Source: an uncultured Lachnospiraceae bacterium
Lineage (GTDB): Bacteria > Bacillota > Clostridia > Lachnospirales > Lachnospiraceae
Direction of reading: 5' to 3'
Assembly: GCA_902781505.1 (NCBI GenBank)
Contig: CACZJL010000010.1
Location: 1-64,000, forward strand
DNA length: 64,000 nt
The position numbers and the translations under genes were made by a program. Every line of letters begins with the position of its first letter. The first letter of the stretch is position 1. Shown piece by piece: positions 1 to 8,979 of this stretch. The notes beneath the pieces were generated by a model, which worked only from the letters and a program-made list of their open reading frames with translations, did not search any database and was not told where the DNA came from.

Positions 1-1
1 G

Positions 2-43
2 CATCTGATTGCTGAAGAACAAGCCGCTCTTCTGGCAGCATAG
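2..43 (+). CDS. C-terminal end of an upstream gene (partial)
   Basis: An open frame enters from the left edge and stops at TAG 41-43, reading HLIAEEQAALLAA. Only 13 codons are visible, so the product cannot be named. The acidic, alanine-rich tail is compatible with a protein C-terminus. The next gene starts 126 nt downstream, behind its own promoter-like region. It could also be chance open sequence. Confidence 0.35.
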   Translation, partial: HLIAEEQAALLAA

Positions 44-88
44 TTATCAACAGTTATACCTGAAGGCAATTTACACACAAATATGGAC

Positions 89-117
89 TTGACTGAAAAA
101 ATAAAAGATTGTGTAAA
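89..117 (+). promoter_or_regulatory. Possible promoter of the lipoprotein gene
   Basis: TTGACT (89-94) is followed by a 17-bp spacer and TGTAAA (112-117). The -35 is good but the -10 matches only 4 of 6. The -10 lies inside the left arm of the inverted repeat at 107-148, so a protein bound there could block the promoter. Confidence 0.4.
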
Positions 118-148
118 GAAGTATTTACACAAACTTCTTTACACAATC
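107..148. repeat. Perfect 16-bp inverted repeat (operator or hairpin)
   Basis: The arm GATTGTGTAAAGAAGT at 107-122 and its exact reverse complement at 133-148 enclose a 10-nt loop. No U-run follows, so it is a poor intrinsic terminator. It sits over the putative -10 and start region of the following lipoprotein gene, which favours an operator role. The loop itself holds TTTACACAA, and a similar TTTACACACAA lies at about 70-80. Confidence 0.75.
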
Positions 149-169
149 ATTTAGAAAGAGGGAGAGTGT

Positions 170-718
170 ATGAAAACTAAAAAGATAACTATTTTACTTA
201 CAGTGATGATGATAACTGCACTGTGTGCCTGTGGAACAAAAACGTATACATGGGATAAAACGTTTTCTGGTTCAATTACGAGAAATGCGACTTTTTCTTG
301 GATGGGGCATGGATCCGAAACTAAATACGAGGATGTTAAGAAGGAAGATGTCAGTAAAGATACAAAAGGTCAGACAATAGCTGAAACAAGCGGTCGTTAC
401 GAAGTCGACGTAGAAAAAGAGCATTCTTTGAAAGATGGAGATTTTTATGCAGATGGATATAAGGCGCGCTATGTTTTCGATAATAAGACAAATAAGTTAC
501 TGACGATTTATGTGACGATTGAGCCTGCAGAACGTAAGGATATTTACAATATGAACCAGAAAATTACAGATGAATTGAAGAAAATCGACAGTAATTTTAC
601 TACAGATTCAAATAGAGGAAGTTTGACAGATAAAAATGGGAACAGACTGAGCGTAAGCTTTGGTTCATTAGATGATGAAGGTTCAGAACTGACCTTTAGT
701 TTTGAGAGTAATAAGTAA
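170..718 (+). CDS. Putative lipoprotein of unknown function
   Basis: This 182-residue protein starts with a lysine-rich n-region, a hydrophobic core and a lipobox-like LCAC ending at Cys21 followed by Gly, so it is probably a lipid-anchored extracytoplasmic protein. The rest is hydrophilic, rich in Lys, Asp, Thr and Glu, with no membrane segment and no family I recognise. The ribosome site GGGAGAG lies about 6 nt before the ATG. It is a single-gene unit: a 16-bp inverted repeat lies upstream and an intrinsic terminator follows 15 nt after the stop. No function is proposed. Confidence 0.85.
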   Translation: MKTKKITILLTVMMITALCACGTKTYTWDKTFSGSITRNATFSWMGHGSETKYEDVKKEDVSKDTKGQTIAETSGRYEVDVEKEHSLKDGDFYADGYKARYVFDNKTNKLLTIYVTIEPAERKDIYNMNQKITDELKKIDSNFTTDSNRGSLTDKNGNRLSVSFGSLDDEGSELTFSFESNK

Positions 719-733
719 TACGTATCGACATAT

Positions 734-770
734 GAGCCGGTTTCAGAAATGAAACCGGTTCTTTTCTTTT
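734..770 (+). terminator. Intrinsic terminator after the lipoprotein gene
   Basis: Arms 734-745 and 750-761 form a 12-bp stem with one G-U pair around a GAAA loop, followed by CTTTTCTTTT. It separates the lipoprotein gene from the glycan operon. Confidence 0.9.
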
Positions 771-812
771 GTTAAATACGTTGATTAGGGGGAATTTGCC
801 CTTGTTGCCTGA

Positions 813-841
813 TTGCAAAAAAGAGGGTAAAATATTATAGT
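813..841 (+). promoter_or_regulatory. Promoter of the first glycan operon (glf)
   Basis: TTGCAA (813-818), a 17-bp spacer and TATAGT (836-841) form a good vegetative promoter about 50 nt before the glf ATG. The ribosome site GGGAGGA lies just before the start. Confidence 0.7.
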
Positions 842-893
842 ATCTTTTTAGGCCCTCAAGTTTGGAGCCTGGATTGAATTTTGGGAGGAAATC

Positions 894-1991
894 ATGAAAT
901 ACGATTATTTGGTAGTTGGTGCAGGCCTTTACGGTGCAGTCTTTACTTATGAAGCAATGAAGAAGGGCAAGAAGGTCCTTGTAATTGATAAGAGACCTCA
1001 TATTGCAGGTAATATCTACACAGAAAGTCAGTCAGATATTAATGTACATAAATATGGCGCACATATCTTCCATACTTCCAATAAGGAAATCTGGAACTAT
1101 GTAAATCAGTTTGCAGAGTTCAATAATTATGTAAATTCACCGGTGGCACGTTATAAGAATGAGTTATACAACCTGCCATTCAATATGAATACATTTTCCA
1201 AAATGTGGGGAATTGCAACTCCTAAAGAAGCGAAGGATATTATTGCGGGACAGATTAAGGACCTGAATATCACGGAGCCGAAGAACTTAGAAGAGCAGGC
1301 TCTTTCCTTAGTTGGTAAGGATGTGTATGAGAAGCTGATTAAGGGCTACACCGAAAAGCAGTGGGGACGTGACTGCAAGGAGCTTCCTGCTTTTATTATC
1401 AAGAGACTTCCGCTGCGTTTCGTATATGATAATAATTATTTTAATGACCGCTTCCAGGGTATTCCTATGGGCGGATACACACAGATTGTAGAGAAGATGC
1501 TTGAAGGCGCTACAGTAGAGCTGAATGTGGACTTCCTTAAGAATCGTGAGAAGTATGAAAATATCGCAGATAAGATTATCTACACCGGTCAGATTGATCA
1601 GTTCTATGACTATAAGTTAGGTGTCTTAGAGTACAGAAGTGTTCGCTTTGAGACAGAGGAGCTTGATACAGACAACTTCCAGGGAAATGCTGTTGTGAAC
1701 TACACAGAGCGAGAGGTTCCTTACACAAGAATCATCGAGCACAAGCATTTTGAATTTGGCAAGCAGCCGACAACCATCATCTCCCGTGAGTATTCAAGCG
1801 AATGGAAGAAGGGTGATGAGCCTTACTACCCGGTTAATAATGAGCGTAACAACACTCTTTATCAGCAGTACAAGGAGCTGTCCGAGAAGGAGAATAAGGT
1901 AATCTTTGGCGGACGTCTTGGCGGATATAAATATTATGATATGGACAAGGTAATTGCAGCAGCATTAGAACTTGTCGCAAAGGAGCTTTAA
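894..1991 (+). CDS. glf: UDP-galactopyranose mutase
   Basis: Glf is a cytoplasmic flavoenzyme that interconverts UDP-galactopyranose and UDP-galactofuranose, supplying Galf for surface polysaccharides. The 365-residue length is standard for bacterial Glf. The N-terminus has the FAD dinucleotide motif G9-A-G11-L-Y-G14, followed by the family signatures around KYGAHIFHT (about residues 52-61) and the YTEKQWG segment. A strong GGGAGG ribosome site precedes ATG 894. Only 3 nt separate its stop from the phosphofructokinase ATG, so the two are surely co-transcribed. With galE at 25.3 kb, the window can make Galf from UDP-glucose. Confidence 0.97.
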   Translation: MKYDYLVVGAGLYGAVFTYEAMKKGKKVLVIDKRPHIAGNIYTESQSDINVHKYGAHIFHTSNKEIWNYVNQFAEFNNYVNSPVARYKNELYNLPFNMNTFSKMWGIATPKEAKDIIAGQIKDLNITEPKNLEEQALSLVGKDVYEKLIKGYTEKQWGRDCKELPAFIIKRLPLRFVYDNNYFNDRFQGIPMGGYTQIVEKMLEGATVELNVDFLKNREKYENIADKIIYTGQIDQFYDYKLGVLEYRSVRFETEELDTDNFQGNAVVNYTEREVPYTRIIEHKHFEFGKQPTTIISREYSSEWKKGDEPYYPVNNERNNTLYQQYKELSEKENKVIFGGRLGGYKYYDMDKVIAAALELVAKEL

Positions 1992-1994
1992 TCT

Positions 1995-3209
1995 ATGAAT
2001 ATTCTTGTAGCACAGTCAGGTGGTCCTACGGCGGCCATTAACGCATCTTTGGCAGGTGTTATTAAGGCAGGCTTAGAGTCCGATAAAATTGATCAGATTT
2101 ATGGCGGCATGAATGGAATTCAGGGCATTATTGAAGATCACATCATGCTTTTAAATTCGATTTTTGAGGATGAGAAGAATCTGGCGAAGTTAAAAATTAC
2201 TCCGGCTATGTATCTTGGCTCCTGCCGCTATAAGTTAAAGACACCGAATCAGGATCCTTCTGATTTTGATGCCATTCTTGCGGCGTTTAAGAAGTATGAA
2301 ATCGGCGCATTTTTCTACATCGGCGGCAATGATTCCATGGATACCGTTGAGAAGCTTGCAGATTACACAAAGGAACAGAATATTGATGTGAAGATTGTCG
2401 GTGTTCCAAAGACAGTCGATAACGATCTGATGCAGATTGACCACACACCTGGTTTTGGTTCTGCTGCAAGATATGTAGCAACAACAGTTCGTGAAATTGC
2501 GATGGATACATACATCTATAATATGGACACGGTTGTTATTGTAGAAATTATGGGAAGAGATGCAGGTTGGCTGACCGCTTCTTCTGCACTGGCGAGATTC
2601 GATGGTTCGGTAGCGCCTCATTTAATCTATTTGCCAGAGGTTGAGTTTGATATGGAAAGCTTCCTTCAGGCAGTGAAGAGAAAGCTCTTTAAGTATCATC
2701 ATGTCATTGTTGCAGTTTCAGAAGGTGTCAAGACAGCGGATGGCGAGTATCTTTCGTCAGACCATGAGAAGGTTGATAAGTTTGGTCATACTGCGCTTGC
2801 AGGAACCGGAACCATGCTTCAGGATCTGATTAAGGATCGCATCGGATGCAAGGTTCGTTCTGTAGAATTGAATGTATGCCAGAGAGCAGCAGGTCACTGC
2901 ACTTCAGAAACGGACCTTTCTGAGAGTATGCAGCTAGGTAAGAATGGCGTAAAGTACGCATTAGACGGAATGAGCGGCGTGATGGCAAGCATCTTCCGTA
3001 CGTCGGATGCACCATATTCTGTTGAGTATGGTCCTGCTGATATTCATGGAATTGCGAATGCAGCAAAGCCGGTACCACGTGAATGGATTTCAGAAGATGG
3101 TACCGATGTAACAGATGGGATGATTCAGTATTTGAAGCCGCTCGTTTTAGGGGACCCTGATGTTCCTTACGCAGATGGATTACCAGATTATATCATCAGA
3201 AATAAGTGA
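1995..3209 (+). CDS. 6-phosphofructokinase, probably pyrophosphate-dependent
   Basis: This 404-residue PFKA-family enzyme phosphorylates fructose 6-phosphate at C1. Visible motifs are SGGPT (8-12), GGNDS (110-114), PKTVDND (138-144), TPGFGSAAR (151-159) and MGRDAGW (186-192). ATP-dependent enzymes have GGDGS and PGTIDND. Lys139 in the PKT motif is the residue that marks PPi-using members, but Asn112 in place of the usual Asp makes the donor uncertain. It lies 3 nt after glf and 16 nt before the small coiled-coil gene, in the middle of a glycan operon, which is an odd place for a glycolytic gene. An unusual sugar-phosphate substrate is possible. Confidence 0.9.
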   Translation: MNILVAQSGGPTAAINASLAGVIKAGLESDKIDQIYGGMNGIQGIIEDHIMLLNSIFEDEKNLAKLKITPAMYLGSCRYKLKTPNQDPSDFDAILAAFKKYEIGAFFYIGGNDSMDTVEKLADYTKEQNIDVKIVGVPKTVDNDLMQIDHTPGFGSAARYVATTVREIAMDTYIYNMDTVVIVEIMGRDAGWLTASSALARFDGSVAPHLIYLPEVEFDMESFLQAVKRKLFKYHHVIVAVSEGVKTADGEYLSSDHEKVDKFGHTALAGTGTMLQDLIKDRIGCKVRSVELNVCQRAAGHCTSETDLSESMQLGKNGVKYALDGMSGVMASIFRTSDAPYSVEYGPADIHGIANAAKPVPREWISEDGTDVTDGMIQYLKPLVLGDPDVPYADGLPDYIIRNK

Positions 3210-3225
3210 TTTAAGGAGAACAGTA

Positions 3226-3636
3226 ATGGCACAGGAAGTGAATGTAGAACAGATCATGAGCCAGATTCGTGAGGAAATCAAGGAGAAGGGTCTGACAAAG
3301 GATATGCTTTCCTTTGACGATGTGATTGTAGATACAAGCAATATGAACTCAGATCATTTTGAGAAGGATATTTTTGCAGAACAGCTTGATAAGGTGAATC
3401 AGAGCTGGGAGTTGACTTCTTATAAGATTCTTCACGGCAACAAGGTGGCTGTAGTCTTTAAGAAGGTAATCAGAAAGATGCTCTATTTCTTAATTGATCC
3501 AATCCTTGCAGATCAGAGCGATTTTAATGCATCGAATGTACGTCTGATGAACCAGTTATCAAGCTATATTGAAGAGCGCGATGCAAAGATCAAGGAATTA
3601 GAGCAGCGAATCGCTGAGCTTGAGAAGAAAGGCTGA
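3226..3636 (+). CDS. Small coiled-coil protein of glycan cluster
   Basis: The start is ATG 3226, behind AAGGAGAA. A longer in-frame reading from 3160 would overlap the phosphofructokinase gene and lacks a ribosome site. The 136-residue product begins with a helical acidic/basic segment (VEQIMSQIREEIKEKG), has a central region and ends in a charged heptad-like coiled coil (about residues 103-135). There is no signal peptide; one moderately hydrophobic stretch (about residues 85-95) may touch the membrane. The N-terminal segment resembles short stretches seen before methyltransferase or glycosyltransferase genes in clostridial glycan loci. A scaffold or chain-length role is only a guess. Confidence 0.7.
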   Translation: MAQEVNVEQIMSQIREEIKEKGLTKDMLSFDDVIVDTSNMNSDHFEKDIFAEQLDKVNQSWELTSYKILHGNKVAVVFKKVIRKMLYFLIDPILADQSDFNASNVRLMNQLSSYIEERDAKIKELEQRIAELEKKG

Positions 3637-3638
3637 TT

Positions 3639-4736
3639 ATGCGTATTTTCCAGATGTTACCAAACCTTTCTTTTGGTGACGCCGTAGGCAATGATACCTT
3701 AACACTTGAGAAGCTGATTCGGGAGATGGGATACGAGACGGGAATTTTCGCCCTTCGTATCAAAAAGTCCCATTTTACGAAGAATGCCAGACAGGTTGAT
3801 GAGATGCCGGAGTTAAAGAAAGATGATATTCTGATTTATCATTATTCTACCGGTGATGCATTAAACTATAAGTTTGCTGAATACAAATGTAGAAAAGTCC
3901 TGATGTACCACAATGTAACTCCGCCGAAGTTCTTTAAAGACCACAACGATGAGATGGAAGCGGTTTGTGAAGAAGGCTTAAAGGGTATTCGCTATCTGGC
4001 TGATAAGGTGGATTTTGTTATTGCGGACAGTGAGTTTAATAAGTCTGATTTAAGAAGCTATGGCTTTACCTGCCCGATTGATGTGCTTCCAATCCTGATT
4101 CGATTTGAGGATTATGATCAGAAGCCGGATAAGAAGCTGATGCGTACGTTTCCAAAGAAGCAGGATGGCGGAAGAGTTTCTCATACCTTCCTGTTTACAG
4201 GACGTGTAGCTCCAAATAAGAAGCAGGAAGATATCATGGCAGCGTTTTATCAGTACAGAAAGCTGTTTGATAAGGATGCCAGACTGGTATTTGCCGGTAA
4301 CTTCCGTTCCAATGATCTGTATTATGAGCGACTGGATTATTATAAAAAGGCGCTTGGTTTTACAGATGAAGAAGTGCTGTTTACAGGACATATTAAGTTT
4401 AATCAGATTCTTTCCTACTTTCATCTTGCAGATGCCTTTATCTGCATGAGTGAGCATGAAGGATTCTGTGTGCCGCTTGCAGAAGCGATGAAGTTTAAGA
4501 TTCCGATTCTGGCTTATGATAGCACAGCGGTTGGTGAGACCTTAAATGGAAGCGGCTTTTTAGTAGACGATAAGGATCCGGTTTTCTTAGCATATTGCAT
4601 GCATGAGCTTGTGACGAATCAGGAGTTAAGAAAGAATCTTATTGCCAGAGAAGAGGAGCGATTAAAGGACTTCTCTTACGAAGTGGTATCAGAGCAGTTT
4701 AGAACACTCTTAAAGAAATATATTGAAACAAAGTAA
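3639..4736 (+). CDS. GT4-type glycosyltransferase
   Basis: A 365-residue GT-B fold retaining glycosyltransferase, probably cytoplasmic and acting on the lipid-linked glycan. The C-terminal nucleotide-sugar half has FTGRVAPNKKQ (186-196) and the EX7E catalytic motif E274-GFCVPLA-E282. The N-terminal acceptor half is less conserved. The donor and acceptor sugars cannot be read from sequence. It starts 2 nt after the preceding stop and is followed by two more GT4 genes with gaps of 16 and 14 nt, so the three work in one operon and probably add successive sugars. Confidence 0.92.
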   Translation: MRIFQMLPNLSFGDAVGNDTLTLEKLIREMGYETGIFALRIKKSHFTKNARQVDEMPELKKDDILIYHYSTGDALNYKFAEYKCRKVLMYHNVTPPKFFKDHNDEMEAVCEEGLKGIRYLADKVDFVIADSEFNKSDLRSYGFTCPIDVLPILIRFEDYDQKPDKKLMRTFPKKQDGGRVSHTFLFTGRVAPNKKQEDIMAAFYQYRKLFDKDARLVFAGNFRSNDLYYERLDYYKKALGFTDEEVLFTGHIKFNQILSYFHLADAFICMSEHEGFCVPLAEAMKFKIPILAYDSTAVGETLNGSGFLVDDKDPVFLAYCMHELVTNQELRKNLIAREEERLKDFSYEVVSEQFRTLLKKYIETK

Positions 4737-4752
4737 AGTTAGGACGACAAAG

Positions 4753-5940
4753 ATGAAGAAAATCGCATTTGTCATACCGTGGTTTTATAAGGATATTCCG
4801 GGTGGCGCTGAAATGGAGATGAAGATGCTGGCAAAACATCTTCATGAAGACGGTGTCGATGTGGAAATCCTGACGACCTGTGTCAAAGAATTCTCGGCCA
4901 ATTGGTATGAGAATTACTTTGAACCGGGGGAAGATGAGTATGAAGGAATGAAAATCAGACGCTTTCCGGTTCGAGTGGGAGATGCTGCTATTTTCCATAA
5001 GATTAACGCGAAGTTTATGCGTGGTCGAAAGGTGAATCGACGTGAAGAATATGAGTTCCTTCGGGAAATGGTGAATTCGGATGTACTCGAAAAATATATC
5101 GGTGAGCATCGTGACGAATATGATAAATTCATCTTTATTCCTTATATGTTTGGAACGACCTATCACGGTCTGCAAAGATGCGCTGAGAAGGCGGTTCTGA
5201 TTCCATGTCTGCACGATGAAAGTTATGCATACATGGAAAGCTTTAAGGAAAAATTTGCCACGGTCCATGGAATGATTTTTCATGCGCATCCGGAGGAAGA
5301 ACTTGCTGAGAGGCTGTATGACTTAAGTCATGTGAAGCATGCAGTGTTAGGCGAGGGAATTGATACGGATGTTACCGGCAATGGCACAAGATTTCGCGAG
5401 AAGTTCGGTGTAAAGGATCCATATATTCTTTATGCGGGGCGCAAGGATTCGGCGAAGAATATCCCGACTCTTTTAAAGTACTTTGAAGAGTTTAAGAAGA
5501 GAAATACGGACGGTGCATTAAAGAACCTGAAGCTGATTATGATTGGCGGCGGCGAGCTTGAAATTCCGGAAGGAATTAAAGGTGACGTACTGGATTTGGG
5601 ATATGTGGACCGTCAGGATAAGTATGATGCATGTGCCGGAGCAATTTTGCTGACACAGCCGTCTAAAAATGAGAGCTTTTCTCTTGTGATTATGGAGAGC
5701 TGGTTATGTGGCAGACCGGTGTTAGTTTCTGCAGATTGCAATGTCACATCAGACTTTGCAAGGAGAACGAACGGTGGTCTTGAGTTTAAGGATTACTTCG
5801 AGTTTGAACAGGCTGTTCTCTTCCTTGGTACGCATGAGGAAGAAGCGCGAATTATGGGTGAAAATGGCGGTAGATACGTTCGTGAGAATTTCTCGTGGGA
5901 CGTAATTGTTAAGAAATACAGGGACTTCCTGGAAGTCTGA
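4753..5940 (+). CDS. GT4-type glycosyltransferase
   Basis: The start is ATG 4753, behind TTAGGACG; the upstream in-frame codon at 4723 overlaps the previous gene. The 395-residue product is a GT-B enzyme with the donor-side loop PGGAE near the N-terminus, YAGRKDSAKN at the start of the C-terminal half and an EX7E motif ESFSLVIME. It resembles the next gene in the loop, catalytic and C-terminal motifs (both carry a NVT/DVT...KDYFEFE segment), so the two are probably paralogues from a duplication. The sugar specificity is unknown. Confidence 0.9.
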   Translation: MKKIAFVIPWFYKDIPGGAEMEMKMLAKHLHEDGVDVEILTTCVKEFSANWYENYFEPGEDEYEGMKIRRFPVRVGDAAIFHKINAKFMRGRKVNRREEYEFLREMVNSDVLEKYIGEHRDEYDKFIFIPYMFGTTYHGLQRCAEKAVLIPCLHDESYAYMESFKEKFATVHGMIFHAHPEEELAERLYDLSHVKHAVLGEGIDTDVTGNGTRFREKFGVKDPYILYAGRKDSAKNIPTLLKYFEEFKKRNTDGALKNLKLIMIGGGELEIPEGIKGDVLDLGYVDRQDKYDACAGAILLTQPSKNESFSLVIMESWLCGRPVLVSADCNVTSDFARRTNGGLEFKDYFEFEQAVLFLGTHEEEARIMGENGGRYVRENFSWDVIVKKYRDFLEV

Positions 5941-5954
5941 AAACAGGAGACAAC

Positions 5955-7154
5955 ATGAAGAAAAAGGTAGCTGTAATTGACCAGAGATATGGTCTTGAGG
6001 TAAATGGCGGTTCTGAATTCTATGCGAGAGAAATCGCTGAACAGCTGAATAAGAAGTATGACGTAGAGGTGCTTACTTCCTGCTGTATTGAGTATGTGCG
6101 TTATTACAACCACTATAAGGCCGGCGTGGAAGAGATCAACGGAGTTAAGGTTCATCGCTTCCCAACGGAGCATGAAAGAATTCCAAAGCTCTTCACACCG
6201 CTTGATATCTATATGCAGGAGCATCCTGATGCACCTGCTTCAAAATCTGACGAGTGGATTGAACAGATGGGACCTTACGTTCCTAGTCTGATTGACTATG
6301 TTGGCGAGCATCAGGATGAGTTTGCAGCCATTTTTGTCATCACTTATCTTTACTATCCTGCAGTAAAGAGCATTTTAAGAGCACCGGAAAAGGCAGTCTT
6401 CATTCCGACAGCTCATCCGGAACCATTCATTCACTTTGATATGTACAAGCCTGTGTTTAACTCACCAAAGGCGTATGTGTTCCTGACAGAAGAGGAAAGA
6501 CAGCTGGTTCATGGCATCTTTAAGAACAGTCACATCCCATCCGTATGTTGCGGTGTTGGTGTCGATGTTCCGGGAACACCAAGTGAAGAAGTATTCCGTG
6601 AAAAGTTTGGTATTAAGGATGATTACATCATCTATGTCGGAAGAATTGATGACGGTAAGGGCTGTTCTCAGCTCTTTAACTACTTCCTTGAGTATAAGAA
6701 GAGAAATCCCGGCAACTTAAAGCTCGTTCTGATGGGTAAGGCGGTTATTCCGGTTCCAAAGAATCCGGATATCATCAGCCTTGGCTTTGTATCCGAAGAG
6801 GATAAGTTCCATGGAATTGCAGGAGCGAAGGCACTTGTTCTTCCAAGCCGCTTTGAATCTCTTTCCATTGTTATCTTAGAGGCGATGACACTCGGACGCC
6901 CGGTTATTGTCAACGGGACCTGTGATGTAACAAAGGGACATTGCACCCGTTCCAATGCAGGTCTTTATTATAAAGACTATTTTGAATTTGAAGGTGCAGT
7001 AAATTACCTTCTGACACATCCGGAAGAGTATGAAGTGATGAGTGAAAATGCGAAAGCATATGTAAATAAGTATTTCAGATGGGATGTCATCATGGAGAAG
7101 TTTGATCGCGTGATTGCATACGTTGACGGTGAAATCGATCACCTCGAGGACTAA
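5955..7154 (+). CDS. GT4-type glycosyltransferase
   Basis: This 399-residue GT-B glycosyltransferase has NGGSE near residue 17, YVGRIDDGKG at the start of the donor domain and the EX7E motif ESLSIVILE. It is a likely paralogue of the upstream gene. AGGAGA precedes the ATG. The next gene follows after 10 nt with its own AAGGAGG. It is expected to act on the cytoplasmic face, adding one residue of the repeat unit. Confidence 0.9.
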   Translation: MKKKVAVIDQRYGLEVNGGSEFYAREIAEQLNKKYDVEVLTSCCIEYVRYYNHYKAGVEEINGVKVHRFPTEHERIPKLFTPLDIYMQEHPDAPASKSDEWIEQMGPYVPSLIDYVGEHQDEFAAIFVITYLYYPAVKSILRAPEKAVFIPTAHPEPFIHFDMYKPVFNSPKAYVFLTEEERQLVHGIFKNSHIPSVCCGVGVDVPGTPSEEVFREKFGIKDDYIIYVGRIDDGKGCSQLFNYFLEYKKRNPGNLKLVLMGKAVIPVPKNPDIISLGFVSEEDKFHGIAGAKALVLPSRFESLSIVILEAMTLGRPVIVNGTCDVTKGHCTRSNAGLYYKDYFEFEGAVNYLLTHPEEYEVMSENAKAYVNKYFRWDVIMEKFDRVIAYVDGEIDHLED

Positions 7155-7164
7155 GGAGGCATAC

Positions 7165-8973
7165 ATGAAACATGATCAGCTTGAAGTAACGCAGGTAGAT
7201 GAAAGAAAGATGCCGCTGACGCGAAAGGCAGTCCTGATTGAAATCGCATCGGTTCTGGTACTGATTGGATTAACCATTGCGGGAATGATTTTTCTACTGG
7301 CGTTGAATCACCTGGATCTGACGAAGCCTATTACCTATATTGGCGGCGACGATATGGCGAATCTGGAAAATGCACAGTCCATGATTGAGCAGACCTGGAA
7401 TTCGACAGCGGATCGCCTGGGTGCTCCGTTTGTTGCGGACTACTACAGTCTTCCAACCGCGTTTTTACATAATTTCGATCTTGCGGTTCTTAAGATTTTT
7501 TGTCTGATCACGGCAAATGCTGTGGTTGCAGTGAACATGGCGTACTTCACAGTCTTCGTGCTGAGCTCCGTCAATGCCTACATTGCAATGAGATTGATGA
7601 AGGTCAGAAGAGTTTTAAGCATGGGTGTCGGCCTGATGTTTGCATTCAGCCCGTACTTGTTCGCAAGAGAACTGAGTCATTTTACACTGTCTCAGTACTA
7701 CTTCATTCCATTTTCCATCCTGATTTGCGTATGGCTCTATAACGAGGAGGATTACCTCATTCCCGGAATGAGCTTTCTTAAAGACTACAGAACCTGGTTA
7801 ACGCTTGCCTTCTGTATTCTGATTGCGAATAACGGTATCATTTATTACCAGTTCTTCTCCTGCTTTGCCTTTATCTTAACGGGGGTGGCAAAGGCTATTC
7901 ATGAGAAAAAGTGGAGATACCTGTTTAAATCCTTCGTACCAATCGCGATTGTCGTTCTGTTTATGGTGATTGCGCTGATTCCATTCCTGGATTATGTATT
8001 AAAGAACGGTATGAGCTCTGAGACCATTTCAAGAGCGGGATTTGGTGAATCGGAAGTATATGGTCTGCAGATTCTGCAGATGTTTATTCCGCTTTCCGGT
8101 CAGGGAATCGGACCTGTTGAGCTGGTTGTTGCGAAATTCAACGAAGGTGCGACTTATGTAAACGAGAATGTCAGCTCGTATCTTGGAATTGCAGGATGCA
8201 TCGGTTTCATTATTACGATGCTTGTGATGGTGACAAGAAGAGCTGCACAAGACAGAAAATATGGCAGCATTGTCATTCTTTCCTGCCTGAATTTCGGTTT
8301 TCTTCTGCTTGGAGTGTCGGATGGACTGGGAACGATGTTCTCTTTCCTGACGGGCAATCAGTTAAGAGGTTACAATCGAATTTCAATCTTCATCATGTTT
8401 GTGAGCCTTGCGGTTCTGGCGCTGTTCATTGACCGGTTCCTCGATGCTCATAAAAGAGCAGTGTTTGTGGTATTTCCGCTGTTTACCTTATTCACGGCGG
8501 CAGTCATCTGGCAGCAGTATCCTGCAGACAGAGAAGCAGAAATTGCTTCGTATCAGGAAACGGCGGCAGAATGGGATTCCGATGCGGCATTTGTCGCAAA
8601 GATTGAGGCGGATGTACCGGAAGGCAGCATGATTTATGAACTTCCGTATCATCCATATCCGGAATCCGGTCCGGAGCTTGAAATGAATGATTACGATCTG
8701 ATGGCTCCATATCTTCATTCAAAGAGCTTAAGATGGAGCTATGGAAATATGAAGGGTACGGCTTCTGACAGTCTCGCAAGAGATATTGATAAGCAGCCAA
8801 CCATCAAGCTTCAGGTTGAGGCGATGAAGAAGGCTGGATTTGCAGGTGTATATATTGACCTGCGCGGATACCTTGAAGAAGAAGGTAAGGACCTGATTTC
8901 TGACCTTGAGGAAGAAATCGGAAACAAGGCTATAAAAAGCGATAATGGAAATCTTGCATTTATCAAGTTTTAA
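7165..8973 (+). CDS. Polytopic membrane protein, GT-C glycosyltransferase-like
   Basis: The start is ATG 7165, preceded by AAGGAGG at ideal spacing. The 602-residue protein has a first membrane helix at about 24-48, then a loop with GGDD (60-63), many further helices to about residue 460 and a soluble extracytoplasmic C-terminal domain. An acidic pair in the first outside loop plus a multi-helix core is the layout of GT-C enzymes that use polyprenyl-phosphate sugars. The overall plan resembles YfhO-like proteins but I cannot place it in a named family. It is the last gene of the first glycan transcription unit; a new promoter follows. Confidence 0.75.
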   Translation: MKHDQLEVTQVDERKMPLTRKAVLIEIASVLVLIGLTIAGMIFLLALNHLDLTKPITYIGGDDMANLENAQSMIEQTWNSTADRLGAPFVADYYSLPTAFLHNFDLAVLKIFCLITANAVVAVNMAYFTVFVLSSVNAYIAMRLMKVRRVLSMGVGLMFAFSPYLFARELSHFTLSQYYFIPFSILICVWLYNEEDYLIPGMSFLKDYRTWLTLAFCILIANNGIIYYQFFSCFAFILTGVAKAIHEKKWRYLFKSFVPIAIVVLFMVIALIPFLDYVLKNGMSSETISRAGFGESEVYGLQILQMFIPLSGQGIGPVELVVAKFNEGATYVNENVSSYLGIAGCIGFIITMLVMVTRRAAQDRKYGSIVILSCLNFGFLLLGVSDGLGTMFSFLTGNQLRGYNRISIFIMFVSLAVLALFIDRFLDAHKRAVFVVFPLFTLFTAAVIWQQYPADREAEIASYQETAAEWDSDAAFVAKIEADVPEGSMIYELPYHPYPESGPELEMNDYDLMAPYLHSKSLRWSYGNMKGTASDSLARDIDKQPTIKLQVEAMKKAGFAGVYIDLRGYLEEEGKDLISDLEEEIGNKAIKSDNGNLAFIKF

Positions 8974-8979
8974 ACACAT

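Noticed and set aside
44..52. TTATCAACA, a DnaA-box-like 9-mer
   Set aside because: A single copy with one mismatch, not clustered and not near dnaA, is expected by chance.
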